Shown piece by piece: positions 17,391-26,427 of a stretch of 64,000 bases of DNA; the stretch's first letter is position 1, and each line of letters opens with the position of its first letter. A model generated the notes under the pieces. The model ran no database searches, had not been told where the DNA came from, and saw only the letters and a list, made by a program, of their open reading frames with translations. The DNA comes from Paraburkholderia ginsengiterrae (GTDB taxonomy: Bacteria; Pseudomonadota; Gammaproteobacteria; Burkholderiales; Burkholderiaceae): contig NZ_LXKA01000110.1 in the NCBI RefSeq assembly GCF_001645125.1, forward strand, positions 372,001-436,000, written 5' to 3'. The translations under genes were made by a program, and so were the position numbers.

Positions 17391-18539
17391 TTACTGCAGG
17401 AGCTTCAGAACTTGCTGCGGGTTCGAGTTAGCTTGCGCCAACACCGAGATACCAGCTTGCTGCAGCACTTGCGCCTTGCTCAGGTTCGCCGTTTCTTGTG
17501 CGAAGTTGGCGTCCGTGATTTGCGACTGTGCCGACGACAGGTCGGTCGACTCTGCTTGCTGCGCCGTTGCGATTGCCGTGAAGCGGTTTTGCGCGGCGCC
17601 GAGCGATGCTTGCAGGTTGTTCACTGTCTGCAGTGCGTTGTCGATCGAGACCAATGCCTGGTTCGCGCCGGTGACCGTGCTGATGTCGAGGCCCGAAACC
17701 GTCGGCGGTGCGTTGATTGCGTTGATCTGTGCAACTGCCGAAACCTGAGCAGCGGAACCTGCGCCTGCCGTGGTCGTTGCAGCGGCCTGGAGTGCGATGT
17801 TCGTGATCGCGGTGCCCGTACCTGCCGTTGCGTTTGCGCCGAAGATTGCAGCGCCGACGGTTGCAGCGAGTGCCTGGTTGTTCTGGTCGGTGAAGGTGTA
17901 GCCGCCCTTGCCGTCCGACAGCACGTTGATCTGCGTGATTGCCGGGCTGGAAGCCGTCGTGTAAACACCCGCCGCGTCCGTGCTGAGCGAAACCGAGCCG
18001 ACCGTTTGACCCGTTTGCACCAGGCCGCCACCGATCTTCGCTGCCGACATCGACTGGCTCAGGTTCAGGCTGATGGTCTGGCCAACGTTCGCGCCGACCT
18101 GGAACGTCACGCTGCCTGCCGAGCCGTCCAGAATGTTCGTGCCGTTGTACGTCGTTTGCGACGCGATACGGTTCACTTCCGAGATCTGTGCCGAAACTTC
18201 CTTCTGCAGTGCTGCCTGGTCGCTCGACGACAGCGTGCCCGTCGATGCTTGCACGGACAGCTGGCGAATACGTTGCAGGCTCGAGGTCAGCGAGGACAGT
18301 GCGCTCGATGCCGTTTGAATCATCGACACGCCGTCGTTCGCGTTCGACACGCCTTGGTTCAGGCCGTTGATCTGCGTTTGCATACGGGTCGAGATTGCCA
18401 GACCTGCTGCATCGTCAGCCGCGCTGTTGATGCGCTTGCCCGAGGACAGGCGCGTGATGGCTTGCGAGAGGGCGCTTTGCGAGCCATTGAGGTTTTGCTG
18501 TGCAACCAGCGAGTTGATGTTGCTATTGATTCCGAGCAT
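17391..18539 (-). CDS. fliC: Flagellin
   Basis: This is the major filament subunit, 382 residues. The conserved N-terminal D0/D1 region (MLGINSNINSLVAQQNLNGS, then LSQAITRLSSGKRINSAADD) and C-terminal D1/D0 region (SIDNALQTVNNLQASLGAAQ, then ANFAQETANLSKAQVLQQAG, ending QQVLKLLQ) are clear. The central variable domain is short and Ala/Gly/Thr-rich. It is served by a sigma-28 promoter at 18628-18654 and an AGGAG ribosome-binding site. Nearby glycosylation genes suggest its surface Ser/Thr residues are modified. Confidence 0.98.
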   Translation of the reverse strand: MLGINSNINSLVAQQNLNGSQSALSQAITRLSSGKRINSAADDAAGLAISTRMQTQINGLNQGVSNANDGVSMIQTASSALSSLTSSLQRIRQLSVQASTGTLSSSDQAALQKEVSAQISEVNRIASQTTYNGTNILDGSAGSVTFQVGANVGQTISLNLSQSMSAAKIGGGLVQTGQTVGSVSLSTDAAGVYTTASSPAITQINVLSDGKGGYTFTDQNNQALAATVGAAIFGANATAGTGTAITNIALQAAATTTAGAGSAAQVSAVAQINAINAPPTVSGLDISTVTGANQALVSIDNALQTVNNLQASLGAAQNRFTAIATAQQAESTDLSSAQSQITDANFAQETANLSKAQVLQQAGISVLAQANSNPQQVLKLLQ

Positions 18540-18627
18540 GAAAATCTCCTAAATAAGCCTTGAGCCCAATACGCCACGTTGGCATCGGCGGAAAGCACTC
18601 GTTCATTGCTGGCCGCCTCAGTGAAGG

Positions 18628-18654
18628 TTGACGGCGTCCCTAAAAAAAACTTGA
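18628..18654 (-). promoter_or_regulatory. Sigma-28 (FliA) promoter of fliC
   Basis: On the minus strand, TCAAGTTT-N11-GCCGTCAA matches the sigma-28 consensus TAAAGTTT-N11-GCCGATAA at 13 of 16 positions with the standard 15-base spacing between -35 core and -10. The predicted start lies about 75-80 bases before the fliC ATG. Confidence 0.8.
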
Positions 18655-18807
18655 GGGACTTTATGCAATGGCGACCCAATTCTTTTCCAGGCCACGCGGC
18701 GCGCCACATTGCCGGGAACCGCCCGCAGCCATGATTGGCGGACTCGCTGCGGCTAATGAAAAGGCGGCGTATTCTGTTTTACTGCTGTAACAAACGCTGG
18801 AGAAATC

Positions 18808-19752
18808 ATGCAAAAACGCCGCATTGGACGTTCTGAATTGCAGGTCGCGCCGCTTATGTTCGGTGGCAATGTTTTCGGCTGGACGGCCGATGAAGCCACC
18901 TCGTTTTCTATTCTTGATGCATTTGTCGATGCAGGTCTCGACTTTGTCGATACCGCCGATGTCTATTCCGCGTGGGTGCCCGGCAACCAGGGCGGCGAGT
19001 CGGAAACGATCATCGGCAAGTGGTTCCGCCAGAGCGGCAAACGCGACAAGATCGTGCTCGCCACCAAGGTGTCGAAGCATCCGCAGCGCAAGGGGTTGTC
19101 CGCGGCCAATATCCAGGCCGCGGTGGAAGACTCGCTGCGGCGCTTGCAAACCGATTACATCGACGTCTACTTTTCTCACGACGACGACACGGAGACGCCG
19201 CTTGAGGAAACGCTGGGCGCATATCAGAAGCTGATCGAGGCGGGCAAGGTGCGGGTGATCGGCGCGTCGAACTACAGCGGTGCGCGTATCGAGGAAGCGC
19301 TCGCCGTGTCGCGTCAGCACGGGCTGCCCGAATATCAGCTGCTGCAGCCGGAATACAACCTGTATGATCGCGCGGAATATGAGCGTGACACCGAACCGGT
19401 GGCGCTGGCCAATCACCTCGGCGTGGTGGTGTACTACAGTCTGGCTAGCGGTTTTCTGTCCGGTAAGTACCGCTCGCAGGCGGATCTGGCCAATAAGGCG
19501 CGCGGCAGCCGGGTAGAAAAGTATCTGAACGAACGCGGTTTGCGAATTCTGGGCGCGCTCGACCGGGTTGCCGAACAGCATGCGAGCACGCCGGCCACCG
19601 TCGCGCTGGCATGGTTGATTGCGCGACCCAGTGTTACGGCCCCTATTGCCAGTGCAACCTCAGTAGGCCAGCTCGAAAGCCTCGCGGCCGCTGTCCACCT
19701 GATGCTGACTGGAACCGATATCCGTGAACTGGACAAAGCGAGCGCCGCCTGA
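18808..19752 (+). CDS. Aldo/keto reductase
   Basis: This 314-residue NADPH-dependent (beta/alpha)8-barrel reductase has the catalytic Asp and Tyr in DFVDTADVYSAW, Lys in IVLATKVSK, and His in YIDVYFSHDDD. The cofactor-binding C-terminal part includes VTAPIASATSVGQLES. It resembles YajO/Tas-type reductases that act on aldehydes or sugar-derived carbonyls; the physiological substrate is unknown. TGGAG lies 8 bases before the ATG. The gene is divergent from fliC and unrelated to motility. Confidence 0.92.
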   Translation: MQKRRIGRSELQVAPLMFGGNVFGWTADEATSFSILDAFVDAGLDFVDTADVYSAWVPGNQGGESETIIGKWFRQSGKRDKIVLATKVSKHPQRKGLSAANIQAAVEDSLRRLQTDYIDVYFSHDDDTETPLEETLGAYQKLIEAGKVRVIGASNYSGARIEEALAVSRQHGLPEYQLLQPEYNLYDRAEYERDTEPVALANHLGVVVYYSLASGFLSGKYRSQADLANKARGSRVEKYLNERGLRILGALDRVAEQHASTPATVALAWLIARPSVTAPIASATSVGQLESLAAAVHLMLTGTDIRELDKASAA

Positions 19753-20110
19753 ACGGGCGGGCGGCCTGGCGCAATCGCTAAACCCCTGGTAGCATGGAGA
19801 GTTTCCTGATATCATCGGGAGTGAATTGAGATCTTTGCCTGTTTCGTCAGTGTTTTTCATTGATGAAAGGTTGGCGAAACGGCAACAGACGCGGCATTTG
19901 CGTTACGTCTGTCCGCGTTCCGCGGTGAACTCCCCACCTCTCTTTTCCGGCCTCCGTGGCCGCTTTGCCTCTCGTTTCATTCGTGGTTTGGCCGGGTTCC
20001 ACCCGCGTTTGCCTGTTACTGGCCATGAATCGAAACGACCGGAGGGCCGGCGCGTGAGCGGTCTGCCGCCACGCAATTAACCCGTATCAAGTGATTGAGT
20101 TAGGAATTAC
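19753..20110. other. Intergenic region upstream of rpsU
   Basis: No gene or RNA that I can name is present. It should contain the rpsU promoter and leader. A small hairpin (TTTCAT-TG-ATGAAA) lies near 19856-19869. Confidence 0.5.
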
Positions 20111-20323
20111 ATGACGACGATTCTTCTGAAGGAAAACGAGCCGTTCGAAGTGGCAATTCGCCGCTTTCGTCGCGCAATCGAAAAGAATGGCCTGATCGCT
20201 GAACTGCGTGAGCGCCAATCGTACGAAAAGCCGACCACGGCACGTAAGCGTAAGAAGGCAGCTGCTGTGAAGCGCCTGCACAAGCGCCTGCGCAGCCAGA
20301 TGCTGCCGAAGAAGCTGCACTAA
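20111..20323 (+). CDS. rpsU: 30S ribosomal protein S21 (bS21), stand-alone copy
   Basis: The 70-residue basic protein [20 protein letters not shown]...[16 protein letters not shown] is a full-length bS21, which assists translation initiation near the 16S rRNA 3' end. No dnaG or rpoD follows, so this is not the macromolecular-synthesis operon copy. An intrinsic terminator ends the unit, making it monocistronic. Burkholderia-group genomes are known to carry more than one rpsU. Confidence 0.97.
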   Translation: MTTILLKENEPFEVAIRRFRRAIEKNGLIAELRERQSYEKPTTARKRKKAAAVKRLHKRLRSQMLPKKLH

Positions 20324-20343
20324 GCACGCTTTTTCCGCACGGC

Positions 20344-20396
20344 CGAACGGCGGTGTGAGCTTCGAAAGAAGCCACATCGCCGTTTTGCTTTTTGGG
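20344..20396 (+). terminator. Terminator of rpsU
   Basis: ACGGCGGTGTGAGCTTC folds with GAAGCCACATCGCCGT, followed by TTTGCTTTTTGG, directly after the rpsU stop. Confidence 0.85.
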
Positions 20397-20523
20397 GTTC
20401 GTTGATGCGTTTGGGTCAGCGCGGGGTCAGGCGGATCCGGGTGCCATGAGGCGCGGAGCGTGCGAGGGCCGGACCGCAGGTGCCAGTGTGGTGCCGCGTA
20501 AGCCGCGCCGCAGACCTGATGGG

Positions 20524-20949
20524 TTATGCCGCGCTCTTCAGGCTGTCAGCGGAGAGGTTGAACTGCCGCGCGATCGACCCCAAGCGCTCGCGCCATTCCC
20601 AGGTGCCGAACACGTCGTGCACGTTTTGCAGACAGCTGAGCAACTCGACGGTGCTCGGGTCATACACATTGATGCGCGAGCGCAGCAGCGCTTTCTTCAA
20701 GGCGGACAGGCCCACGTCCATATACGCCGGCACTTCCGCGGGAGGTTTGCCGATAAAGCGCGCCGGGATGCCTTCCATCGCCGTCATATAGTCGCGTGGC
20801 TTGATGAAGCTGCCGACCGGGCAGCCGCCGCAGTAGCCCCGATAAGCCCCACCGCCGCGCGGCAGCAATGCTGCGCGCTTCTGGCTGAACAGGTGGCTCA
20901 CGGCCTGATCGAAAATGTCCTGATGCGTCAGGAAGCTAAGCGTTTTCAT
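20524..20949 (-). CDS. Uncharacterised protein with a CGGCPVG motif
   Basis: The 141-residue product starts MKTLSFLTHQDIFDQAVSHL and contains YRGYCGGCPVGSFIKPRDYM followed by TAMEG. This layout resembles a family of uncharacterised proteins, often phage-associated, that contain a C-x-VG-x-LI...Y...MEG core after an N-terminal DIFDKVVxHL helix. The C-terminal half (VELLSCLQNVHDVFGTWEWR, then ERLGSIARQFNL) is helical. The cysteine pair could bind metal, but only two cysteines are close together. No function can be assigned. The composition matches the neighbours. Confidence 0.7.
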   Translation of the reverse strand: MKTLSFLTHQDIFDQAVSHLFSQKRAALLPRGGGAYRGYCGGCPVGSFIKPRDYMTAMEGIPARFIGKPPAEVPAYMDVGLSALKKALLRSRINVYDPSTVELLSCLQNVHDVFGTWEWRERLGSIARQFNLSADSLKSAA

Positions 20950-21360
20950 GGTTGGTCTCTCGCGCGGTCAGCAGCGGTTATTCATTGTTAGAGCGGATGA
21001 CGAGCAGTATCGGGCGCATGCCGTTTTACGAAGCTCGGACTAGCGCGGAGAAAAACGCCCAATTCCCGGCTTTGGCGGGTCCCGTGGTGCATTCCGCGCA
21101 AGCTCCGTCGGCCGCCGCAGCGCTCATAACCGTATAACGGCCGCCGTGGGCCGGAACCGCAGTTGAGCTGTTGACGTATGGGCATACCGGGCGGGCTCAG
21201 GATGGCCCGCGTACCGTCTCCCCACCGCGCCGGCCTTGTGCCACAAGGCGCGAGGCCGTATGTGCGCTGCGCCACTCGGAAGTTTCCCGGAGCCGCTTCC
21301 CTTGTTTAGAACAGCGGCACTAAGCGCAGGCGGTTCGCCGGGGCTTTCACCGCTGCAGCG
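20950..21360. other. Intergenic region upstream of the CGGCPVG gene
   Basis: I see no supported gene, RNA or strong terminator here. Open frames on both strands are short, rich in Arg, Pro and Ala, and look like GC-rich shadows. It must hold the promoter of the gene ending at 20524. Confidence 0.5.
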
Positions 21361-21957
21361 TCAACCAGCTTTGCGATTACGCCCTTTCTTGCCGAGCGCC
21401 GCGCATCGCGCGCGGCACATGCAGCCCGCCTCGTGATCGTTCACCATGCCTACTGCTTGCATGAACGCGTAACAGATCGTCGAGCCGACGAACTTGCAAC
21501 CATAGCGCTTCAGCCCCTTGCTTAGCGCGTCCGAGATCTCGGTCGAGGCAGGCGCCTGCTTGTAAGAGGCCCAATCGTTCTGGATCGGCGTCTGGTCGAC
21601 GAACGACCAGACGAAGTTGGCGAGCGACCCGTGCTCGACCTGAATCTGCTGGACGGCGCGAGCGTTGGTAATCGCCGCCTCGATCTTGCCGCGATGACGC
21701 ACGATACTCTCATCCGTCACGAGCGCCTCCACGTGTTTGGGCGTAAAGCGCGCCACCTTGTCGATCTCGAAGTCGGCAAATGCCCGGCGATAGCCGGCCC
21801 GCTTGTTGAGAATGGTCGACCAGGACAAACCCGCCTGCGCGCCTTCCAGTACGAGCATCTCGAACAGATGGCGGTCGTCGCGCGAGGGTACGCCCCACTC
21901 CGTGTCGTGATAGTGTGCGAGCGCTTCGCTCGATACCCAGTTGCACCGCTGTGTCAC
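21361..21957 (-). CDS. tag: DNA-3-methyladenine glycosylase I
   Basis: Tag excises 3-methyladenine from alkylated DNA. The 198-residue product begins with GTG (read as Met) TQRCNWVSSEALAHYHDTEW and contains LFEMLVLEGAQAGLSW, the catalytic Glu region, then RHRGKIEAAITNARA, DALSKGLKRYGCKFVGST and GMVNDHEAGC. The zinc ligands Cys (CNW), His (YHD), His (NDH) and Cys (AGC) are all present. I chose the GTG at 21957 because AGGAG lies seven bases upstream and it matches the E. coli N-terminus; the open frame extends upstream without a good start. Confidence 0.95.
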   Translation of the reverse strand: MTQRCNWVSSEALAHYHDTEWGVPSRDDRHLFEMLVLEGAQAGLSWSTILNKRAGYRRAFADFEIDKVARFTPKHVEALVTDESIVRHRGKIEAAITNARAVQQIQVEHGSLANFVWSFVDQTPIQNDWASYKQAPASTEISDALSKGLKRYGCKFVGSTICYAFMQAVGMVNDHEAGCMCRARCAALGKKGRNRKAG

Positions 21958-22097
21958 TGTCGCGCTCCTGCGTTGTGAAGTCGTCCGCCAGCATAGCCGA
22001 TGCGGCGCGCACCGCAAGCTGGCCGTTCGGCCGATTGCCGGATCGCGGCCGACCTGCCACGCTACGCGTTATTCACCCACGGAATTCACTCGATTCG

Positions 22098-22979
22098 ATG
22101 AACAAAGACCTCTTTCTGATCGGCATTGACGGCGGCGGCAGCGGCACGCGCGTCGTGCTCGGCGACGCGCAAGGGCGCGAACTGGCGCAGGCGGCAAGTG
22201 GCCCGTCGGGTTTGGGGCTCGGCGTCGAACGGGCGTGGCAAGCCATCACGGCCGGTTGCGCCGAAGCGTTGGCTCAAGCCGGCGCGGCGCTGGACTGGTC
22301 GCGCTGCGTGCTTGGCTGCGGATTGGCGGGCGTCAACAATCGCGACTGGCTAGCCGCGTTTCGCGCGCAGGCACCGGCGGTAGCCGGACTCGCGGTGGAG
22401 AGCGACGTGTATACCACGTTGCTGGGTGCGCACGGCGGCGCGCAGGGCGTAGTGGTCGCGCTTGGCACCGGTAGTCAGGCGGCGGTGCTTGACGGCAATG
22501 GTGAATGTCGCGTCGCCGGGGGCTTCGGCTACCCATCGGGCGACGAAGCGAGCGGCGCGTGGCTCGGGCTGCGCGCTATCGTGCACGCGCAACAGGCGCT
22601 CGACGCGCGCGTGCCCTACGACGATCTGGCGCAGGCGTTGCTCGCCCACACCGGCGCGCACGACCGCGACAGCCTCGTCGTCTGGCTCTGCGAAGCCAAT
22701 CAGACGGCTTACGCGAGACTTGCGCCGATCGTCATCGCGCACAGTGGGCATCCATTCGCGGCGCGTTTGCTCGACGAGGCGGGCGTCGAAGTGGGCAAGA
22801 TGATCGCCGCGCTCGATCCTTCGGCGAGCTTGCCGGTCGCGTTGTGCGGCGGGCTTGGCGCGCCGTTGCGCGAGCATGTCCCGCCGACCTATCAAGCTCG
22901 CTTGCGCGAACCGCTGGCCGACTCGGCGCATGGCGGATTGCAGTTGGCCCTGCGCGAAGCGGCCCGACTTGGCGGCTGA
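22098..22979 (+). CDS. BadF/BadG-type ATPase, probable N-acetylglucosamine/glucosamine kinase
   Basis: The 293-residue protein has the ASKHA fold. Phosphate-1 motif is FLIGIDGGGSGTRVVLGD, phosphate-2 is VVVALGTGSQAAVLD, and an adenosine motif is VALCGGLGAPL. VAGGFGYPSGDEASGAWLG matches the acetylglucosamine/glucosamine kinase branch, with the SGxWLG segment near the sugar site. The likely reaction is ATP-dependent phosphorylation of an amino sugar. The ATG at 22098 gives the typical family length. It is divergent from tag. Confidence 0.85.
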   Translation: MNKDLFLIGIDGGGSGTRVVLGDAQGRELAQAASGPSGLGLGVERAWQAITAGCAEALAQAGAALDWSRCVLGCGLAGVNNRDWLAAFRAQAPAVAGLAVESDVYTTLLGAHGGAQGVVVALGTGSQAAVLDGNGECRVAGGFGYPSGDEASGAWLGLRAIVHAQQALDARVPYDDLAQALLAHTGAHDRDSLVVWLCEANQTAYARLAPIVIAHSGHPFAARLLDEAGVEVGKMIAALDPSASLPVALCGGLGAPLREHVPPTYQARLREPLADSAHGGLQLALREAARLGG

Positions 22980-23102
22980 AGGTTGGCCCGCAACGTGGTG
23001 CGGGTGGGGTGAAGAATTGCCGAGCTCAGAGCTTACGTATTCCTGCCAATTCGGCCGGCAACGGTAAAATAGCCGCTTTGACGCTGCCCGGCTGCTCACA
23101 CC

Positions 23103-23924
23103 ATGTACAAAGTCATCGCCACGGACCTCGACGGCACGCTGCTCAACGCGGATCATCAGGTGGACCCGTTCACGGTCGCCACCGTGCGCACGCTGGAGAG
23201 TGACGGCCTGCAGTTCGTGATTGCCACTGGCCGTCATTATTGCGACGTCGCCGGTATCCGCGACCTGCTGGGCATCGAGCCGTATCTGATTACGTCGAAC
23301 GGGGCGCGCATCCATGCACCGGACCACACCGTGATCCATGCCGACGACCTGCCGCCGGCCATCGTGCAACGGCTGGTGCAGCCGGAAATTTCCGGCGCGC
23401 ATGGCCGGGTGATCGTCAATCTGTTTGCCGACCAGGCATGGTTGATCGACCGCGACGCGCCGGATCTGTTGAAGTTGCACCAGGATTCCGGCTTCACGTA
23501 CGAGGTGACCGATCTGGCGAAACATGACGGCGCCGACATCGCGAAGGCGCTCTATATAGGCGATCCCGCCGATCTCGCCCAGGTTGCCGCGAACCTCGAG
23601 CGTGAGTTCGGCGACGCGCTGTATGTGACCTATTCGCTGCCGGACTGTCTGGAAGTGATGACGGCGAACGTATCGAAGGGGCGCGCCCTGCGAATCGTGC
23701 TCGAGCGTCTCGGCGCCGACGCTTCGCAATGCGTAGCCTTCGGCGACAACATGAACGACATCGATCTGCTGGAGACGGCCGGTCATCCGTTCATGATGAA
23801 CAATGCCAATCCAGATCTCATCACGCGGTTGCCGAATGTGCCGCGTATCGGCAACAACTTCGAAGCAGGCGTCGCGCACCACCTGCGCAAACTTTTCTCG
23901 CTCAGCGACGAACTGGCATCCTGA
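23103..23924 (+). CDS. Cof-type HAD-IIB phosphatase
   Basis: The 273-residue HAD hydrolase has motif I ATDLDGTLL, motif II in FVIATGRHY, motif III as the Lys in NVSKGRALR, and motif IV VAFGDNMNDIDLL. The IIB cap lies between motifs II and III (ITSNGARIHAPDHTVIHADD and onward). Family members such as YbhA, YidA and Cof dephosphorylate sugar phosphates and pyridoxal phosphate. The gene follows the kinase by 120 bases. The pair could be functionally linked, but nothing proves this. Confidence 0.92.
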   Translation: MYKVIATDLDGTLLNADHQVDPFTVATVRTLESDGLQFVIATGRHYCDVAGIRDLLGIEPYLITSNGARIHAPDHTVIHADDLPPAIVQRLVQPEISGAHGRVIVNLFADQAWLIDRDAPDLLKLHQDSGFTYEVTDLAKHDGADIAKALYIGDPADLAQVAANLEREFGDALYVTYSLPDCLEVMTANVSKGRALRIVLERLGADASQCVAFGDNMNDIDLLETAGHPFMMNNANPDLITRLPNVPRIGNNFEAGVAHHLRKLFSLSDELAS

Positions 23925-24608
23925 TTAGTTCGCCGTAGCCGCGGAAGCCGTGGAGGCGGCGCCCGGGAGCGTCGCACAAGGACAATCGGTTGCGCGGCCA
24001 TCCAGACCTTGATGCTCATGCTTGAAGCTGGCGCGCGCGGTGCCGTTTTGCCAGTCGAGCCGAACGACATAAATACTGTCGAAGTCGTCGCTCTTCCAGT
24101 TCGGAACATCGGCGGCATTGCCGCCGTGCGCGCTGAGCATCTGGCGCAACATCTTCACGATCAGCTTGTGTTCCCACGCAATCACGATCAGCTTGTGGCG
24201 ATTGGCCGGCTCGACGAGCGCGGAGCTGAGCTGGTCGATCTGCGCAAAGCCATACGGCGTTTGCACCGGCATCTGAAACTGGATGGCGGTCGGCTCGATC
24301 GTCGCGAGCGGCCGGATGTAGTAATAGGGTTTGCCGCTGTCGTCCTTTTGCTGGCCGGGATCGGGCGCGTAGATCGCATCCGGTTTGCCATACTTGGCGG
24401 CGATCACCGCCGGTAACGCGAGCGCGCGGTTGAGCCCCTGACAGCTGAGTTGGCCATAGCCTTGCGCGGGTTTCTCGCCGTGCCGCACGAACACGAGGGT
24501 TTCAGTCTGGCCGTCGGCCGCATGCGCGGCGGGCACCGTCAGCGCGCCCGCGCACAAGCCGCCGACGGTGAATGCAACGCCATGCAGGAATCCGCGGAAA
24601 CGGTTCAT
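23925..24608 (-). CDS. Exported histidine phosphatase-family protein
   Basis: The 227-residue product has a signal peptide (FLHGVAFTVGGLCAGALTVP, AAHA cleavage). The phosphatase RHG motif is in TLVFVRHGEKP, with the nucleophilic His. The second catalytic His is probably in VIAWEHKLIV. The rest includes GKPDAIYAPDPGQQ and PNWKSDDFDSIYVVRL. Related proteins are annotated only as histidine phosphatase superfamily, and the substrate is unknown. The stop codon touches the convergent HAD gene end. I chose the ATG at 24608 for its position just before the signal peptide. Confidence 0.85.
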   Translation of the reverse strand: MNRFRGFLHGVAFTVGGLCAGALTVPAAHAADGQTETLVFVRHGEKPAQGYGQLSCQGLNRALALPAVIAAKYGKPDAIYAPDPGQQKDDSGKPYYYIRPLATIEPTAIQFQMPVQTPYGFAQIDQLSSALVEPANRHKLIVIAWEHKLIVKMLRQMLSAHGGNAADVPNWKSDDFDSIYVVRLDWQNGTARASFKHEHQGLDGRATDCPCATLPGAASTASAATAN

Positions 24609-24720
24609 CGGTAGCACCTGTGCGAGCCTGGAAAGTCGCACGATTCTAGCAGCGGGCCACAGGGGCGCCATGGGTCCGATATCAAGGTGCCCGCGCGAGA
24701 TGCCAGCGCGGTTTGCAACA

Positions 24721-24752
24721 AAACAAACGGGCGCCGAAGCGCCCGCTTTGAC
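24721..24752 (-). terminator. Terminator of aqpZ
   Basis: On the minus strand GCGGGCGC-TTCG-GCGCCCGT is followed by TTGTTTTG. It lies 40 bases beyond the aqpZ stop. Confidence 0.85.
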
Positions 24753-24794
24753 CGCCTGGACAATCAGGCGCGCCAGACGCGCCGAACCAGCCGA

Positions 24795-25535
24795 TTAGTC
24801 GAGAGCCAGTTTCTGCGAATTGCCGCTGCGGCTTTCGGCGATGAGCGGATACAGCACACCCGCGATCACGGCGCCGAGGATCGGCGCAACCCAGAACAGC
24901 CACAACTGATCCACCGCCGCGCCGCCGACGAACAGCGCCGGCCCGGTGGAGCGCGCCGGATTGACTGACGTGTTGGTGACCGGAATCGAAATCAGGTGGA
25001 TCAGCGTCAGGCACAAGCCGATGGCGATCGGCGCAAAGCCGGCCGGCGCGCGCTTGTCGGTCGCGCCGAGAATGACGAACAGGAAGAAGCCGGTCATTAC
25101 CACTTCGCAGATGAACGCGGCGGCGAGCGAGTAATGGCCCGGCGAGCGCTCGCCATAGCCATTGCTGGCGAAACCGCTTGCCACCAGATCAAAGCCGGGC
25201 TTGCCCGAAGCGATGAGCGACAGCACCAGCGCGCCCAGCACCGCGCCGATCACTTGCGCGACGATGTACGGCAGCAGGTCGCGCGCCGCAAAGCGGCCGG
25301 CGACGGTCAGGCCGACGCTGACCGCCGGGTTCAGGTGGCAGCCGGAAATGTGGCCGATGGCGTAGGCCATTGTCAGCACGGTCAGGCCGAAGGCGAGCGA
25401 CACGCCCACAAACCCGATGCCGAGACCGTGGACCGGGCCTGCGAAATTGGCGGCGAGAACAGCGCTGCCGCAGCCCCCGAGCACGAGCCAGAAGGTGCCG
25501 AACAACTCGGCAGCAAGACGCTTTGACAACTGCAT
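24795..25535 (-). CDS. aqpZ: Aquaporin Z
   Basis: AqpZ is an inner-membrane water channel. The 246-residue product begins [20 protein letters not shown] and has six hydrophobic segments plus the two half-helices carrying NPA motifs ([11 protein letters not shown] and [11 protein letters not shown]). The arginine after the second NPA, and His/Thr/Phe-type filter residues, fit a water-selective channel. I chose the ATG at 25535 as the family-typical start. It is monocistronic with its own terminator. Confidence 0.96.
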   Translation of the reverse strand: MQLSKRLAAELFGTFWLVLGGCGSAVLAANFAGPVHGLGIGFVGVSLAFGLTVLTMAYAIGHISGCHLNPAVSVGLTVAGRFAARDLLPYIVAQVIGAVLGALVLSLIASGKPGFDLVASGFASNGYGERSPGHYSLAAAFICEVVMTGFFLFVILGATDKRAPAGFAPIAIGLCLTLIHLISIPVTNTSVNPARSTGPALFVGGAAVDQLWLFWVAPILGAVIAGVLYPLIAESRSGNSQKLALD

Positions 25536-25824
25536 GATTGGTAATCCTGAAAAAATAGACGCTTCCGGTAGCACGCACGGCATAAGTTCGGATGCATGCC
25601 TTGAGCGTGCAATTCTAGGGAGTGACTGCCAATTCAGGTGTCAAGAATCGTCAATGTGGTGTTGGCTTTACCTATTATTGCGAGATAAAGGCACAGTTTT
25701 ACAATTCATCGGCGTTAATTATTATCAGAAGAAATCTTCCTAAATTGGTATTGTTGTCCATTGCGAATTTTTATAATTGCAGTTAGTCTGCGAGCCAATG
25801 AGTTCTAAAAAGGGGAGAACCGAA
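25536..25824. other. AT-rich intergenic region between aqpZ and the H-NS-like gene
   Basis: Base composition drops sharply between about 25640 and 25800 (for example GCGTTAATTATTATCAG and AATTTTTATAATTGCAG), as is common upstream of H-NS-type genes that autoregulate. ATTTTTATAAT near 25767-25777 can serve as a -10 region. Confidence 0.55.
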
Positions 25825-26127
25825 ATGTCACAATATGCAGACCTCAAGGCGCAGATCGCCAAATTGCAGGCACAAGCAGAAGAAGCGCGGCGAACTGAAA
25901 TTGACAATGTGATCGCCGACATCCGCCAGAAGATCGCCGAATACGGTCTGTCAGCTCAGGACCTGGGCTTTGCAGTCGCCGCCAAGCGCGGCCGCCCGCC
26001 CAAGAAGGCGCCGCTGCCGGCGAAATATCAGGATCCGAAGTCGGGCAATACATGGAGCGGGCGCGGCAAACCGCCCAAATGGATTGTTGGCAAAAATCGA
26101 GAACGCTTTCTGATTGGCGCGGCTTGA
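25825..26127 (+). CDS. H-NS-family nucleoid-associated DNA-binding protein
   Basis: The 100-residue protein starts MSQYADLKAQIAKLQAQAEE, a coiled-coil oligomerisation region. The C-terminus is the H-NS DNA-binding domain, with AAKRGRPPKKAPLPAKYQDP ahead of GNTWSGRGKPPKWI, where the SGRGKPPKW core contacts AT-rich minor grooves. Burkholderia species carry many short paralogues of this type that silence transcribed AT-rich DNA. AGGGGAGA sits 6-7 bases before the ATG at 25825. A terminator follows at 26228. Confidence 0.93.
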   Translation: MSQYADLKAQIAKLQAQAEEARRTEIDNVIADIRQKIAEYGLSAQDLGFAVAAKRGRPPKKAPLPAKYQDPKSGNTWSGRGKPPKWIVGKNRERFLIGAA

Positions 26128-26227
26128 GTCGATCGCCTGCCTGGCGAAAGGCAATTGAAGGTTGAGCGCCGCCTTGGCTTTATGCGCTGAGTGTAATCCG
26201 CTATGGAAGCGCATCCATGCTGGTATT

Positions 26228-26259
26228 AAAAAAGCCGCCTTTGAGAGGCGGCTTTTTTG
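26228..26259. terminator. Bidirectional terminator between the H-NS-like and GT4 genes
   Basis: AAAAAAGCCGCCT-TTGAG-AGGCGGCTTTTTT is a symmetric stem with A and T runs, in a 300-base spacer between convergent genes. The rest of that spacer shows nothing else. Confidence 0.9.
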
Positions 26260-26427
26260 GGCGAGAAGCGGGATAACCCGGTGTTAGCTCTCGCGCAAAC
26301 GATTCACACGACAAATTTACCGGCTATTCACCTGAGAATTGAGAAAGCGGCGTATGCGGTGCAGTCGCGAACTCAAACGGTTGAGCGAGAAAATGCTTCA
26401 ACCGCCCAAGCTCCCTTACTCCAATAC

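Noticed and set aside
18582-18608. Alternative sigma-28 promoter for fliC (CAAT-N15-GCCGATGC)
   Set aside because: The -35 is poor (two of four bases), while TCAAGTTT-N11-GCCGTCAA at 18628-18654 matches far better and fits the other FliA promoters in the window.
18636-18659. GTCCCT...AGGGAC hairpin upstream of fliC as a terminator or operator
   Set aside because: The arms lie across the spacer and -35 of the sigma-28 promoter. The A/T run between them belongs to the promoter, so a separate function is not supported.
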